DNA of 64,000 nt from Roseibium album (GTDB taxonomy: Bacteria > Pseudomonadota > Alphaproteobacteria > Rhizobiales > Stappiaceae), in NCBI RefSeq assembly GCF_001404515.1, contig NZ_CXWE01000006.1, positions 515,672 to 579,671 on the forward strand, read 5' to 3'. The notes under the pieces were generated by a model, which saw nothing but the letters and a program-made list of their open reading frames with translations, ran no database searches and was not told the origin of the DNA. The position numbers and the translations under genes were made by a program. This document shows positions 29,134 to 40,263 of this stretch, one piece after another. How positions within the stretch are numbered: position 1 is the stretch's first letter; each line of letters starts with the position of its first letter.

Positions 29134-30453
29134 CTAGAGGCGAGCCTGCGTTTCCGTGCCGGAAAGATCATCGCGATCATAAATGTCATCGCGGAAATGC
29201 ACGACGCCATCCGAATTCGCCCAGGCAGTCACGTAGGTCATGTAAAGCGGCACGGATTTCTTCAGCTTTACATCTTCGCGTTCGCCGGTGCGGATGACGC
29301 TGTCAACGCGACTACGGTCCCAATCAGGCGTCGTCGACTGCAACATCCAGGTCACAAGTTCGCGTACGTTCTGTACACGAACGCACCCGGAGGAGTGGAA
29401 ACGCTGACTTTCACCAAAGAGTGTCTTTGACGGCGTATCGTGCAAATAAACCTGGTGTTTGTTGTGAAAATTGATACGCACCGAGCCCAACGAATTTTCC
29501 GCGCCCGGATCCTGCGTGAAGCGATACTGTGTCGCCTCGTCCGTGTTCCAGTCGATCTGCTGCCAGGCCAGCTCGTTGCCGCTCCAGTCGAAAATCCGGA
29601 TATTGTTCTTTGAAAGGTACTCCGGGTCCTCTTTCATCTTGGGGATCAGGTCCTTGCGGATGATCGATACCGGAACCGTCCAATACGGGTTGAAGTTGAG
29701 TTCGTAGATCTTGCTGTTCAGGATAGGTGTCTGCCGGTCGATCTTGCCAACAACGGCGGTGTGGCGCGAGCGAACCCGTCCGCTTTCAACGGCCTCGATT
29801 TCAGCAGCCGGAATATTGACCATCACATAGCGATCGCCAAGGAATCCGGACATGGACCGCATGCGCACAATATTCGTCTCGAGCTGCCCAAGACGCACAT
29901 GGGCCGGGACGTTCAGGGCCTGCACCGTGTCATCGCCCATGACCCCGTCAGGGATCAGGCCATGACGCAGCTGGAAACGGCGAAGTGCGGCATCGACATA
30001 AGAGTCAAAGGCATCGGAAAGACCTGCTTGCTGTTCCAGATCTCCGGAGACGATCAACCTGCGGCGCAGTTCCACGACACGCGGATCCTTGGCACCAATG
30101 CGAAGCGCTTTGCCACCTCCGGTAACCGTACCCCAGCCACCGGCCTGAACTATGCGCTGATAGCGGTCGATCGCGATAGCAATATAGTCGGCTGTTTCAG
30201 GCGATAGGGTTGGCGCTGAAGAGTTGACTTCGGTAATGTTTTCCGTGGCGATATCGAAATTGTCAGCCCACTCGACATTCTGGCGGTTCTGCTGCAGCGA
30301 CTGCAGTGCAGTTTGTGCCTGTCCTTGAACACCGCTTGCCAGCAATGTGCCAATTCCCATCGCACACACGCTCAATAATGCCTTGCGGGCGCCCCAATTC
30401 TGGAGACACTTTTTTCCGGACCGACCGGCTTCAAGGTGCATCGCCAACCTCAT
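29134..30453 (-). CDS. L,D-transpeptidase with peptidoglycan-binding domain (LdtP-like)
   Basis: A 439-residue exported cell-wall enzyme. A signal sequence covers roughly residues 22-46. A peptidoglycan-binding helical domain lies near 120-185 and the YkuD catalytic domain near 205-370. The active-site motif is H353-S-S-G-C357-V-R-V. Such enzymes make 3-3 crosslinks or attach outer-membrane proteins to peptidoglycan. The next gene on the same strand encodes a MarR-type regulator of the LdtR kind, known in Candidatus Liberibacter asiaticus to control the adjacent ldtP. An about 310-base gap precedes the start and should contain the operator. Confidence 0.93.
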   Translation of the reverse strand: MRLAMHLEAGRSGKKCLQNWGARKALLSVCAMGIGTLLASGVQGQAQTALQSLQQNRQNVEWADNFDIATENITEVNSSAPTLSPETADYIAIAIDRYQRIVQAGGWGTVTGGGKALRIGAKDPRVVELRRRLIVSGDLEQQAGLSDAFDSYVDAALRRFQLRHGLIPDGVMGDDTVQALNVPAHVRLGQLETNIVRMRSMSGFLGDRYVMVNIPAAEIEAVESGRVRSRHTAVVGKIDRQTPILNSKIYELNFNPYWTVPVSIIRKDLIPKMKEDPEYLSKNNIRIFDWSGNELAWQQIDWNTDEATQYRFTQDPGAENSLGSVRINFHNKHQVYLHDTPSKTLFGESQRFHSSGCVRVQNVRELVTWMLQSTTPDWDRSRVDSVIRTGEREDVKLKKSVPLYMTYVTAWANSDGVVHFRDDIYDRDDLSGTETQARL

Positions 30454-30764
30454 TTGCTGTGCCTAATGCTTTCGGTTCTGCTGGTATTTTCAATCGGACT
30501 TCCAAAATTTCGGTCCGGCTGACTTTTCCAAATCGAATTTCTAAATGACGGGAGTTAACAAATCGCTTGAATCTTTAACCATATCGCCGTCTGAAGCGCC
30601 GCACAAAGCCATTCCTTTGTGACCACAAGATGTCAGTGACCAAGCGACCGGCACAAATCCCGGGCTTCAGGGCCGTTTCGGCCGAACGGAGCTTCCACTA
30701 CTGGTATGAAGAAAATCAAAAAGGATGAAACGCAATTTTGCGTGAGGTGCTCAAAAAAAGAAAA
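30454..30764. other. Promoter region upstream of the L,D-transpeptidase gene
   Basis: About 310 bases without a supported gene, between the ldtR terminator and the transpeptidase start. Expected site of LdtR binding by analogy with Liberibacter, but I cannot identify the operator by eye. Confidence 0.4.
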
Positions 30765-30787
30765 AGCACCGCCCGATGGGCGGTGCT
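30765..30787 (-). terminator. Rho-independent terminator after the LdtR-like gene
   Basis: Perfect 10-base stem (30765-30774 with 30778-30787), GAT loop. On the minus strand it is followed by a long T-rich tract. It separates the regulator transcript from the transpeptidase gene, which therefore has its own promoter. Confidence 0.93.
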
Positions 30788-30812
30788 TTTGTCATCTGGA
30801 TTTGCCGCAAAA

Positions 30813-31328
30813 TCAAAGACGGTAGAGAATCTGGTCTGTCCAGAACCGCTCGAGGCGGCGCAGCGACTTGTTGAGAACAACGAAGTCCTCCGGACCAATC
30901 TCGCCGACCTGCTGGACGGACAGGATGTGGCGCTCGTAGAGATCGTTGACGATCGTTGCGACTTCCTGGCCCTTGTCCGTGAGACTCACGCGGACTGACC
31001 GGCGGTCCATGCGGGAACGCTGATGGTGGATGTAACCGGTTTCGACCAGTTTCTTCAGGTTATAGGACACGTTCGATCCAAGATAGTAGCCACGGGTCCG
31101 CAGCTCACCGGCGGTCAGCTCTGCGTCACCGATATTGAACAGCAACAATGCCTGCACGCTGTTGACATCGGAACGGCCCATGCGATCGAACTCATCCTTG
31201 ATGACGTCCAGAAGACGCCGATGCAGCCTTTCGACAAGAGTCAGGGCTTCGAGGTAAAGTGGCTTGATTTCCACTTCTTCCGCTTCGCCCGGTGAAACAG
31301 CGTCGACTGCCCTACTTGCGGTGATCAT
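30813..31328 (-). CDS. ldtR: MarR family transcriptional regulator, LdtR-like
   Basis: A 171-residue winged-helix dimer. The ATG at 31328 is preferred to an upstream in-frame start at 31388, whose extra residues are basic and non-conserved in appearance. The DNA-binding region has SDVNSVQALLLFNIGD, the recognition helix LGSNVSYNLKKLVETG and the wing RSRMDRRSVRVSLT. The close match to the LdtR pattern and the neighbouring L,D-transpeptidase support the name. LdtR regulates osmotic-stress and cell-wall genes in Liberibacter; the same role here is inferred. Confidence 0.85.
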   Translation of the reverse strand: MITASRAVDAVSPGEAEEVEIKPLYLEALTLVERLHRRLLDVIKDEFDRMGRSDVNSVQALLLFNIGDAELTAGELRTRGYYLGSNVSYNLKKLVETGYIHHQRSRMDRRSVRVSLTDKGQEVATIVNDLYERHILSVQQVGEIGPEDFVVLNKSLRRLERFWTDQILYRL

Positions 31329-31484
31329 GTGATTGCGCCTCTTATAGTACCTGTTGTTGGGCGGATATTTTCCCGCCTTGATACGCAATCTAGCCGAGTG
31401 TTTCTAAAATCCGCTTAAGAGACACGCTGAATCATTCGTTAACACTTGAAGGGCATTTTCGGCACCCGATTCAGACTTTGTTAA

Positions 31485-32375
31485 TCATGATCCGCGCAGG
31501 AAGTTCACGATCCCCGAGAAGTCCTTTTCGTTGCCGCCGGTGTTACAGAACAGAGCATAAAGCGCCGCAGCTTCCGCACCCAGCGGCGTGGCTGCGCCAG
31601 ATGTATTGGCCGCTTCCTGTGCCAGTTTGAGGTCCTTGAGCATCATGGCCGCCGCAAATCCCGGCTCGTAGTCCCTGTTGGCTGGCGACGACGGGAGCGG
31701 TCCGGGCACCGGGCAATAGGAAGTCAGCGACCAGCACTGGCCTGACGCTGTCGACGAAATATCGAACAGCTTTTGCGCGTCCAGGCCGAGTTTTTCAGCA
31801 AGCACGAAGGCCTCGCTCACTCCGATCATCGATATGCCCAGGATCATGTTGTTGCATATCTTCGCGGCTTGACCATTGCCGGCTCCGCCCGCATGGACGA
31901 TCGTTTTGCCCATGATATCCAGGAATGGTCCGGCAGCTGCAAATGCTTCATCGCCGCCGCCAACCATAAAGGTGAGCGTTCCGGCGGTTGCCCCGCCAAC
32001 ACCGCCTGAAACAGGGGCATCGACCATCGGCATGTTCATTTCAGCTGCAGCTGCGCTGACAACGCGAGCGCTTTCGACATCAATGGTGGAGGAGTCAATC
32101 AACAGCGTACCGGCTTTGGCGTTCTGTAGAATACCGCCCTCCCCCTGGTAGATCTGGCGGACATGTTTTCCCGCCGGCAGCATCGTGACAATGACATCTG
32201 AAGCAGCGGCAAGGTCGGAAATACCGTCCGCCTTCTCACCTCCGGCCTCGACATGCGCGGAAAGGGCTGCGTCCGACAGATCAAATCCGAGAACCCTGTG
32301 TCCCGCCTTGACCAGATTGACGGCCATCGGGCCACCCATGTTTCCAAGGCCAATGAAGCCGACTGTGCTCGCCAT
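31485..32375 (-). CDS. mmsB: 3-hydroxyisobutyrate dehydrogenase
   Basis: A 296-residue NAD-dependent beta-hydroxyacid dehydrogenase. The ATG at 32375 gives the family start MASTVGFIGLGNMGGPMA with the nucleotide-binding glycines. Substrate loop DAPVSGGVGGA (119-129) and catalytic K172 in GNGQAAKICNNM are present. It oxidises 3-hydroxyisobutyrate to methylmalonate semialdehyde in valine breakdown. The hydrolase and acyl-CoA dehydrogenase of the same pathway are upstream on the same strand. Confidence 0.95.
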   Translation of the reverse strand: MASTVGFIGLGNMGGPMAVNLVKAGHRVLGFDLSDAALSAHVEAGGEKADGISDLAAASDVIVTMLPAGKHVRQIYQGEGGILQNAKAGTLLIDSSTIDVESARVVSAAAAEMNMPMVDAPVSGGVGGATAGTLTFMVGGGDEAFAAAGPFLDIMGKTIVHAGGAGNGQAAKICNNMILGISMIGVSEAFVLAEKLGLDAQKLFDISSTASGQCWSLTSYCPVPGPLPSSPANRDYEPGFAAAMMLKDLKLAQEAANTSGAATPLGAEAAALYALFCNTGGNEKDFSGIVNFLRGS

Positions 32376-32473
32376 GTTCGTTCTCCCAGATGAATTTGGT
32401 ATTGAATGTGAATCTGTTGGCGGTGATCGCTGAGGCGATGATTCAGCTTGTCGGAAACCGACAGGCCTCGTCT

Positions 32474-32893
32474 TCAGCCTGGTGCCGCACGGTTTTCCCT
32501 GTGCATGAGATAAGCCAGCGCGACATAGACTGCGATCGTAGCCAGATAAAAGGAGATCTCGTAAGGACGACGGCCATAAAGATCGGAAAAGGCGGTGTGC
32601 ATGACAATCTGGCAAATGCACCGGAAGATCCACATGACCGTTCCCCAGGATACGGTCAGCCAGAGACCTGTCGCCGCGACCAGGTCGAGAACGGCAAAAA
32701 AGACGGTCGCTCCCTGGAGTGCGACCGGCATGTCCCAGAAGAAATGGCCACGCCATTCCACAATGCCGATAATGCGCGCCCAATAGATAACCCCGCCGCC
32801 GATCAGGATGATCGCTATGCAGCGCAAATACAGGATCAGAATCGTGCTCCAGGGTGGGCGGGCATCGATAAGGTCCTGAAAGCTTGTGATCAT
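32474..32893 (-). CDS. Small four-helix membrane protein, probably DUF6163
   Basis: A 139-residue inner-membrane protein with four hydrophobic helices (about 18-40, 58-80, 83-100 and 112-130). It matches my recollection of the DUF6163 family of Hyphomicrobiales; no function is known. It lies inside the valine-degradation run, 18 bases after the hydrolase gene, so it is co-transcribed. Nothing in the sequence shows a role in valine metabolism. Confidence 0.75.
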   Translation of the reverse strand: MITSFQDLIDARPPWSTILILYLRCIAIILIGGGVIYWARIIGIVEWRGHFFWDMPVALQGATVFFAVLDLVAATGLWLTVSWGTVMWIFRCICQIVMHTAFSDLYGRRPYEISFYLATIAVYVALAYLMHRENRAAPG

Positions 32894-32911
32894 GGCCGGT
32901 CCGGTTGCGCG

Positions 32912-33946
32912 TTAAAGAGGAAGATCTCCGTCAGACGGTTCCTCGAAATACGACGCCAGCGACGCGCTGTCCACTTGTCCCAGTTGGTTAGGAGTCCATT
33001 TCGGGGCCTGATCCTTGTCAACAACAACCGCACGAATGCCTTCGAAGAAGTCGTCACCATGGAGGATCCGTGAAACGATCCGGTACTCGAGCTTCATGCA
33101 TTCATTGAAGGACAATTGCGCCCCGCGCCGCATCTGCTCAAAGGCAATCAGAACGCTCGTCGGGGATTTCTGACGGATCGCGTCCGCGGTTTTGCAGGAA
33201 AACTCCTCATCCGCGGCGTCGAGCCTGTTCAGAATCTCCGTCACCGACGACGCTGAAAAGGCATGCTCGACAAGGGCTTCGTTCCGCTGCAAGACGCCGG
33301 TTTCCGGTGCGACGAGATACGGCCGAAGCGCCGCGCCGATGTCATTGGCCGTTTCCAGCGACGTCTCCAGATCGGGAAGACTGTCTTCTGAAACCGCGTG
33401 CGTCAGCACGCCCGAGGCAAGAGCGTCGGCCTGTTTGAGCCGGCTTGCACTCAATGCGCAATAGATGCCCATCTTTTTGGGCATGCGTGGCAGGAAATAG
33501 GTACCTCCCACATCGGGGAAGAAACCGATCGCGGTTTCAGGCATGGAAAAGAGCGTCTTCTCGGTGCCTATCCGATGACTGCCGTGAACGGAAACGCCCA
33601 CGCCTCCTCCCATGACGATCCCGTTGATCAGTGCGATATAGGGCTTCGGATAGGCCTTGATCGTGGCGTTCAGGGTGTACTCGTCCCGAAAGAACGGCTT
33701 GAGGCTCTCTACGTCGCCCGCCATCCGTGTGTCGTAGATGCTTCGGATATCGCCACCGGCGCAAAACGCCTTGCCACCCGCCCCCTTGATGACAATGTGC
33801 GCGACGGACGGATCACCGACCCAGCGCTGCAACTGATCCGCAAGCGCCTTCACCTTTGCATGGGTCAATGCATTGAGAGCCTGCGGCCTGTTCAATGTTA
33901 CGAACCCGGCTTTGCCGCGAACTTCAAAGAGGATTTCGTCACTCAT
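32912..33946 (-). CDS. 3-hydroxyisobutyryl-CoA hydrolase (crotonase family)
   Basis: A 344-residue crotonase-fold enzyme. It has the oxyanion-hole GKAFCAGGDIR segment, the MGGGVGVSVHG helix start and the catalytic-site stretch PETAIGFFPDVGGTYFL typical for HIBYL-CoA hydrolases rather than simple hydratases. It releases 3-hydroxyisobutyrate from CoA in valine degradation, before the mmsB step. Length fits the hydrolase group. It is 54 bases after the acyl-CoA dehydrogenase gene. Confidence 0.92.
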   Translation of the reverse strand: MSDEILFEVRGKAGFVTLNRPQALNALTHAKVKALADQLQRWVGDPSVAHIVIKGAGGKAFCAGGDIRSIYDTRMAGDVESLKPFFRDEYTLNATIKAYPKPYIALINGIVMGGGVGVSVHGSHRIGTEKTLFSMPETAIGFFPDVGGTYFLPRMPKKMGIYCALSASRLKQADALASGVLTHAVSEDSLPDLETSLETANDIGAALRPYLVAPETGVLQRNEALVEHAFSASSVTEILNRLDAADEEFSCKTADAIRQKSPTSVLIAFEQMRRGAQLSFNECMKLEYRIVSRILHGDDFFEGIRAVVVDKDQAPKWTPNQLGQVDSASLASYFEEPSDGDLPL

Positions 33947-34000
33947 GCGGACGCCTTGTCAAATGAGAGTCGTTTCAAGGGTTAAGTCGGAGAAATTCAA

Positions 34001-36407
<2,407 letters not shown>

Positions 36408-36633
36408 CAATCCTCTGTTCAGTCCAGACCTTGCAGTTAGTTGGCGCAGGCTGAAATGGCGGTGGTTTCCCAAGTCACATCCATACCAATATACATCGCG
36501 TCGAGCGGATCTTCCGTCCAAATGGCCACCCCCGACTTGATCCGGGACTGCCTCTGTTGCGCGCATGCCGGGAATTTGCGTTTTCAATGTTCAATCCCCA
36601 CATGTGCGTCATCACATTTTTGGGAGCATGTTA

Positions 36634-37140
36634 ATGTCCGCAGAAACCTCCGCCGACTATGTCCGTCAGGACGTCTTTGATCCTGTTCGCCACCCGGAAC
36701 TGTTTTCCGGAGTGCGCAGCCGGCGAATATTTGCGTTCTTCATCGACGTGATCGTGATAGCCCTCCTGACCTTCGGCGCCGGCATCCTGGTATTTTTCCT
36801 TGGCGTCTTCACGCTTGGCCTCGGCTTTCTGCTTTACGGCATCCTGCCGGCAGCCGTCGCCCTGCTCTATGTGGCTTTCACGCTTGGCGGACCGCTGGCT
36901 TCCACTTTCGGCATGCGTGCCATGGGGCTGGAAATGCGCCTCTGGTACGGTGCCAAACCCTATCCGCTTCTTGCTTCAGTGCATGCGCTTCTGTTCTGGT
37001 TTTCCGTTTCGCTGCTGACGCCGCTCGTGCTGTTGGTGTCGCTCTTTTCGGACCGCAAGCGTCTGCTGCATGACATGATCCTAGGCGTGGTCGTGATCAA
37101 CTCTGCCTATCACCAGCAGTATTTTTACGAGCAGGAGTAG
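36634..37140 (+). CDS. RDD family membrane protein
   Basis: A 168-residue protein with three to four membrane helices. The RDD signature is seen in GVRSRRIFAFFIDVI with the conserved Arg and Asp, and in the later LHDMILGVVVI segment. The ATG at 36634 is preferred because GGGAG lies 7-8 bases before it; the ATG at 36628 is too close. Function of RDD proteins is mostly unknown; some transport ions. It follows hemB by 226 bases. Confidence 0.88.
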   Translation: MSAETSADYVRQDVFDPVRHPELFSGVRSRRIFAFFIDVIVIALLTFGAGILVFFLGVFTLGLGFLLYGILPAAVALLYVAFTLGGPLASTFGMRAMGLEMRLWYGAKPYPLLASVHALLFWFSVSLLTPLVLLVSLFSDRKRLLHDMILGVVVINSAYHQQYFYEQE

Positions 37141-37213
37141 AGTGCTGCCCTCTGCAAGCAGACCGTGTCCGGGCAACGCCTGGCCCATTGCTTGCGCGCA
37201 CTATCGATGATTT

Positions 37214-37699
37214 TCAATTCAGCAACGCCAGAGAAAAATTGAGCAAGCCCGCGAACCCGACCCAGAGTGCGTAGGGGAGGAAGAGCGCCGCAGAAACACG
37301 ATCCGCGCACCAGTTTTTTCCTACAAACAGAATTATCAATATCAGCATCGCCGCGATCACGGCAAAGGCGGCCCACGTCAGGTGAAAAACAAAAAAGACC
37401 GGTGACCAGATCCAGTTCAGTGCCATCTGTCCGTACCAGAATTTCATGGCCATTGACCGAGGTGCTCTCAGAAAGGTCCGCCAACCGGCAACGGCAATGA
37501 ACACGTACAGAACCGTCCAGACCGGAGCAAAGATCCAGTTCGGCGGGTTGAAAACCGGTTTCTCAAGTTCCTGATACCAACTGCCCGGTGCAGACTGGGT
37601 TCCAACAAAAATTCCCATACCGATGACAACGACAAGAAACAGCGCGAGCAACGCTCTTGATCGCGGTTGGCGGGGCTGGGTTGGATCGTCGATGGTCAT
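37214..37699 (-). CDS. tspO: TspO/MBR family protein
   Basis: A 161-residue membrane protein of five helices with the family hallmarks GSWYQELEKPVFNPPNWIFAPVWTVLY-like N-terminal half (quoted in part: PVFNPPNWIFAPVWTVLY) and ALNWIWSPVFF. Aromatic-rich TspO proteins bind porphyrins and help control tetrapyrrole levels, notably in Rhodobacter. ATG at 37699 is used; an in-frame GTG four codons upstream is possible. It is convergent with the RDD gene and divergent from the ABC operon. Nearby hemB fits a tetrapyrrole link, which remains inference. Confidence 0.93.
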   Translation of the reverse strand: MTIDDPTQPRQPRSRALLALFLVVVIGMGIFVGTQSAPGSWYQELEKPVFNPPNWIFAPVWTVLYVFIAVAGWRTFLRAPRSMAMKFWYGQMALNWIWSPVFFVFHLTWAAFAVIAAMLILIILFVGKNWCADRVSAALFLPYALWVGFAGLLNFSLALLN

Positions 37700-37910
37700 A
37701 TTAGGGCACACCAGGTTGCATTTGGTCCCAAACTGTCATGTCCCCGGCACCTTTTCCAGAACCGTGTCGCTGTTGATGAGAACCGTTTCATATCCCTTGA
37801 ATTGAAATCGGGTGAAAACACCTGACCGCTTCCAAAATCGAATGCGGAATATCGCTCTGTTTTCACCGCTCTATCGCGTTACCGCGTCTAATCACCGAAA
37901 AACCTGAATA

Positions 37911-37926
37911 TTAGAGTCGACTTTAA
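37911..37926. promoter_or_regulatory. Imperfect palindrome upstream of the ABC-cupredoxin operon
   Basis: TTAGAGTC-GACTTTAA, symmetric except for one position per arm, ending 49 bases before the first ATG of the operon. It is placed where an operator would be expected. It does not match the Irr box I know, and the regulator is unidentified. Confidence 0.4.
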
Positions 37927-37975
37927 ATTTCAGATTTGGTATTGCTGCGACGCAATCTAACTATTGGAAAACGCT

Positions 37976-39127
37976 ATGTCTTTCTTCAAACGCGTAGGCG
38001 CACTCACGTGCGTGTTCGTGGCCGGTAGCCTGTTGGCTGCTCACTCCACAACCGCTCAAGCGGAAGCTCTTACCTTCACCGATATTGCTGGCCGGGAAGT
38101 CACCCTGCCGGAGATGCCGGACAAGATCATTCTCGGCGAAGGCCGAATGATGTATGGGATCGCACCGCTCATCGAAGGCAATCCGTTCGAGAAGATCGTC
38201 GGCTGGAAAAGTGACCTGGTCCAGTACGATCCGGATGCGTTCCGCAAGTACCAGGGCGTATTCCCGGACGATACGGCGCGGATGATCGACTTCGGCAATC
38301 CCTATGCTGGTGATTTTTCCATTGAAGCCGTGCTGGAGGCGGAAACAGACCTGGTGTTGCTTGATGTCGGCAACCTCTTCAAGGCCGAAGAAACAGGCCT
38401 CATCGAAAAGCTCGGCAATGCCGGCGTTCAGGTCGCCTTTATCGATTTCCGCCGCAACGCCACAGAGAATGCAGTGCCTTCGATGCTGATCCTCGGCCGG
38501 ATTTTCGGCGAGGAAAAACGCGCTGCCGAATTTATCGATTTCTACATCGCGCAGATGCGCAAGGTAACGAATATTGTCGACACGATCCCGGCCGAAGACC
38601 GCCCGCTTGTCGTCGTTGAAAATGCCGCCGGATGGCAGACCGATTTCTGCTGCCGGTCATTCGGCCCCTATAATTATGGCCGTTTCGTCGAACTCGCCGG
38701 AGGCAAGAACTACGGATCCACGCTTGCCAATGCCTATTCCGTTGATCTGAACCTGGAAGGCATCATCGAAGCGGATCCCGATGTTGTGTTCGGCACAGGT
38801 GCAAACTGGAAAGAAGCCCGTCCGGAAGTCACCTCGACACTGCTTGGCTACGACGGCGATCCGGAAGTGAACGGCGACCGCCTTTCTGCGCTTGCCGCCC
38901 GCCCTGGTTTCGCTGATTTGCGTGCCGTGAAGGAAGGCCGATTCCACTCGATCTATCACCAGTTCTACAATTCACCGTATCACTTCGTGGCAGTCCAGGT
39001 CCTGGCGAAATGGCTGCATCCGGAGGATTTTGAAGATCTTGATCCGGAGGCAACCTTCAAGGAACTGCACGGGAGGTTCCTTCCTTATGAGCCTTCCGGT
39101 CAATTCTGGATCTCCCTGAACAACTAG
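37976..39127 (+). CDS. Periplasmic substrate-binding protein of a FecB/BtuF-type ABC importer
   Basis: A 383-residue exported binding protein; signal peptide about residues 1-30 with an A-Q-A cleavage site. The two-lobe helical-backbone fold of metallophore/cobalamin binders is suggested by the FTDIAGREVTLPEMPDKII start and the VVVENAAGW and FVELAGGKN segments. A double cysteine in TDFCCRSFGPYNYGRF near residue 223 is unusual and may contact metal. The ATG at 37976 is preferred to a TTG four codons upstream. A hairpin with T-run directly follows. Ligand unknown: siderophore, heme, corrinoid or copper complex are all possible. Confidence 0.88.
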   Translation: MSFFKRVGALTCVFVAGSLLAAHSTTAQAEALTFTDIAGREVTLPEMPDKIILGEGRMMYGIAPLIEGNPFEKIVGWKSDLVQYDPDAFRKYQGVFPDDTARMIDFGNPYAGDFSIEAVLEAETDLVLLDVGNLFKAEETGLIEKLGNAGVQVAFIDFRRNATENAVPSMLILGRIFGEEKRAAEFIDFYIAQMRKVTNIVDTIPAEDRPLVVVENAAGWQTDFCCRSFGPYNYGRFVELAGGKNYGSTLANAYSVDLNLEGIIEADPDVVFGTGANWKEARPEVTSTLLGYDGDPEVNGDRLSALAARPGFADLRAVKEGRFHSIYHQFYNSPYHFVAVQVLAKWLHPEDFEDLDPEATFKELHGRFLPYEPSGQFWISLNN

Positions 39128-39143
39128 AACCGACACACCCGAT

Positions 39144-39176
39144 GGCTCCGCAATATCTGATTGCGGGGCCTGTTTT
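39144..39176 (+). terminator. Intra-operon attenuator after the binding-protein gene
   Basis: An 11-base stem (39144-39154 with 39160-39170, one G-T pair), 5-base loop, then TGTTTTT. Placed between the binding-protein and permease genes, it would lower downstream expression and leave the binding protein in excess, as is common in importer operons. Confidence 0.75.
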
Positions 39177-39189
39177 TCATGGAATTTTC

Positions 39190-40263
39190 ATGTCTGACGG
39201 AACCTTGCTAACATCAGAGGCGTTGTCACTTGTACGTGCCTACAAACGACGCAGCATGCGCCGTGTTACCCTCGTAATTCTTGCCTTTTTTTGCCTTGCC
39301 GTCCTGGTCGTCATCGATGTCACCACCGGCCCGGCCGATCTGACAATCTGGCGAACGATTGAAGTGATCTTCGATCGCGCCAGCGCCACTCCCAAAGAAG
39401 ACGTCATCATCTGGCAACTGCGCCTTCCGGTCGCCATCATGGCCGTCGCAGTGGGCGCAATGCTCGGCGTCGCCGGCGCAGAAATGCAGACGATCCTCAA
39501 CAATCCGCTCGCCGATCCGTTTACGCTTGGACTGAGTTCTGCAGCCGGATTCGGCGCTGCCCTTGCCATCGTGCTCGGCTGGTCTGTGATCCCGGGTGTT
39601 GGAGGACTGTTCGTTTCGGTGAACGCGTTTGTATTCGCGATGATTACGTCCTGCGCCTTGTTCCTGTTTACCAGATTGCGCGGCGTCACTCCGGAAGCCA
39701 TGATCCTTGTCGGAATCGCAATGCTGTTCACTTTCAACGCGTTGCTGGCCTTTCTGCAATACGGCGCTTCGGAAATTCAACTCGCGCAGCTGATTTTCTG
39801 GCAATTGGGTTCCCTCGCCCGTGCCACGTGGTCAAAGGTTGGCATCTGCTTCCTGATCCTTGTACTCACCCTGCCCTGGTTCATGAACCGCTCCTGGGCA
39901 TTGACCGCGCTGCGCATGGGCGAGGACAAGGCAGCCGCGCTGGGCGTCAATGTCTCCATATTGCGGATCGGAGTGCTTGCCGGCGTTTCTCTGCTTTCCG
40001 CCGTCGCAGTCTCCTTTGTTGGGGCCATTGCCTTCGTCGGTCTTGTCGGACCGCACATAGCACGCATGATCGTTGGTGAAGACCAGCGCGGTTTTCTGCC
40101 GTTGTCCGCCTTGTGCGGCGCCCTCATTCTCTCCGGCACGTCAATAGCATCGAAGGCAATTACGCCTGGTATCGTCTACCCGATCGGCATGATCACCTCG
40201 CTGATCGGCATTCCTTTCTTCATTCTGCTCATTCTCGGGCAGAGAAAGAGGCACTGGCAATGA
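39190..40263 (+). CDS. FecCD-type ABC transporter permease
   Basis: A 357-residue permease with about ten membrane helices. FecCD hallmarks are present: RLPVAIMAVAVGAMLGVAGA, QTILNNPLADPFTLG, and FVGLVGPHIARMIVG, the coupling segment that contacts the ATPase. The ATG at 39190 is chosen over an upstream start at 39142 that lies inside the attenuator hairpin. Its stop overlaps the ATPase start (ATGA). It forms a homodimer channel for iron-siderophore, heme or cobalamin-type ligands in this family. Confidence 0.95.
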   Translation: MSDGTLLTSEALSLVRAYKRRSMRRVTLVILAFFCLAVLVVIDVTTGPADLTIWRTIEVIFDRASATPKEDVIIWQLRLPVAIMAVAVGAMLGVAGAEMQTILNNPLADPFTLGLSSAAGFGAALAIVLGWSVIPGVGGLFVSVNAFVFAMITSCALFLFTRLRGVTPEAMILVGIAMLFTFNALLAFLQYGASEIQLAQLIFWQLGSLARATWSKVGICFLILVLTLPWFMNRSWALTALRMGEDKAAALGVNVSILRIGVLAGVSLLSAVAVSFVGAIAFVGLVGPHIARMIVGEDQRGFLPLSALCGALILSGTSIASKAITPGIVYPIGMITSLIGIPFFILLILGQRKRHWQ

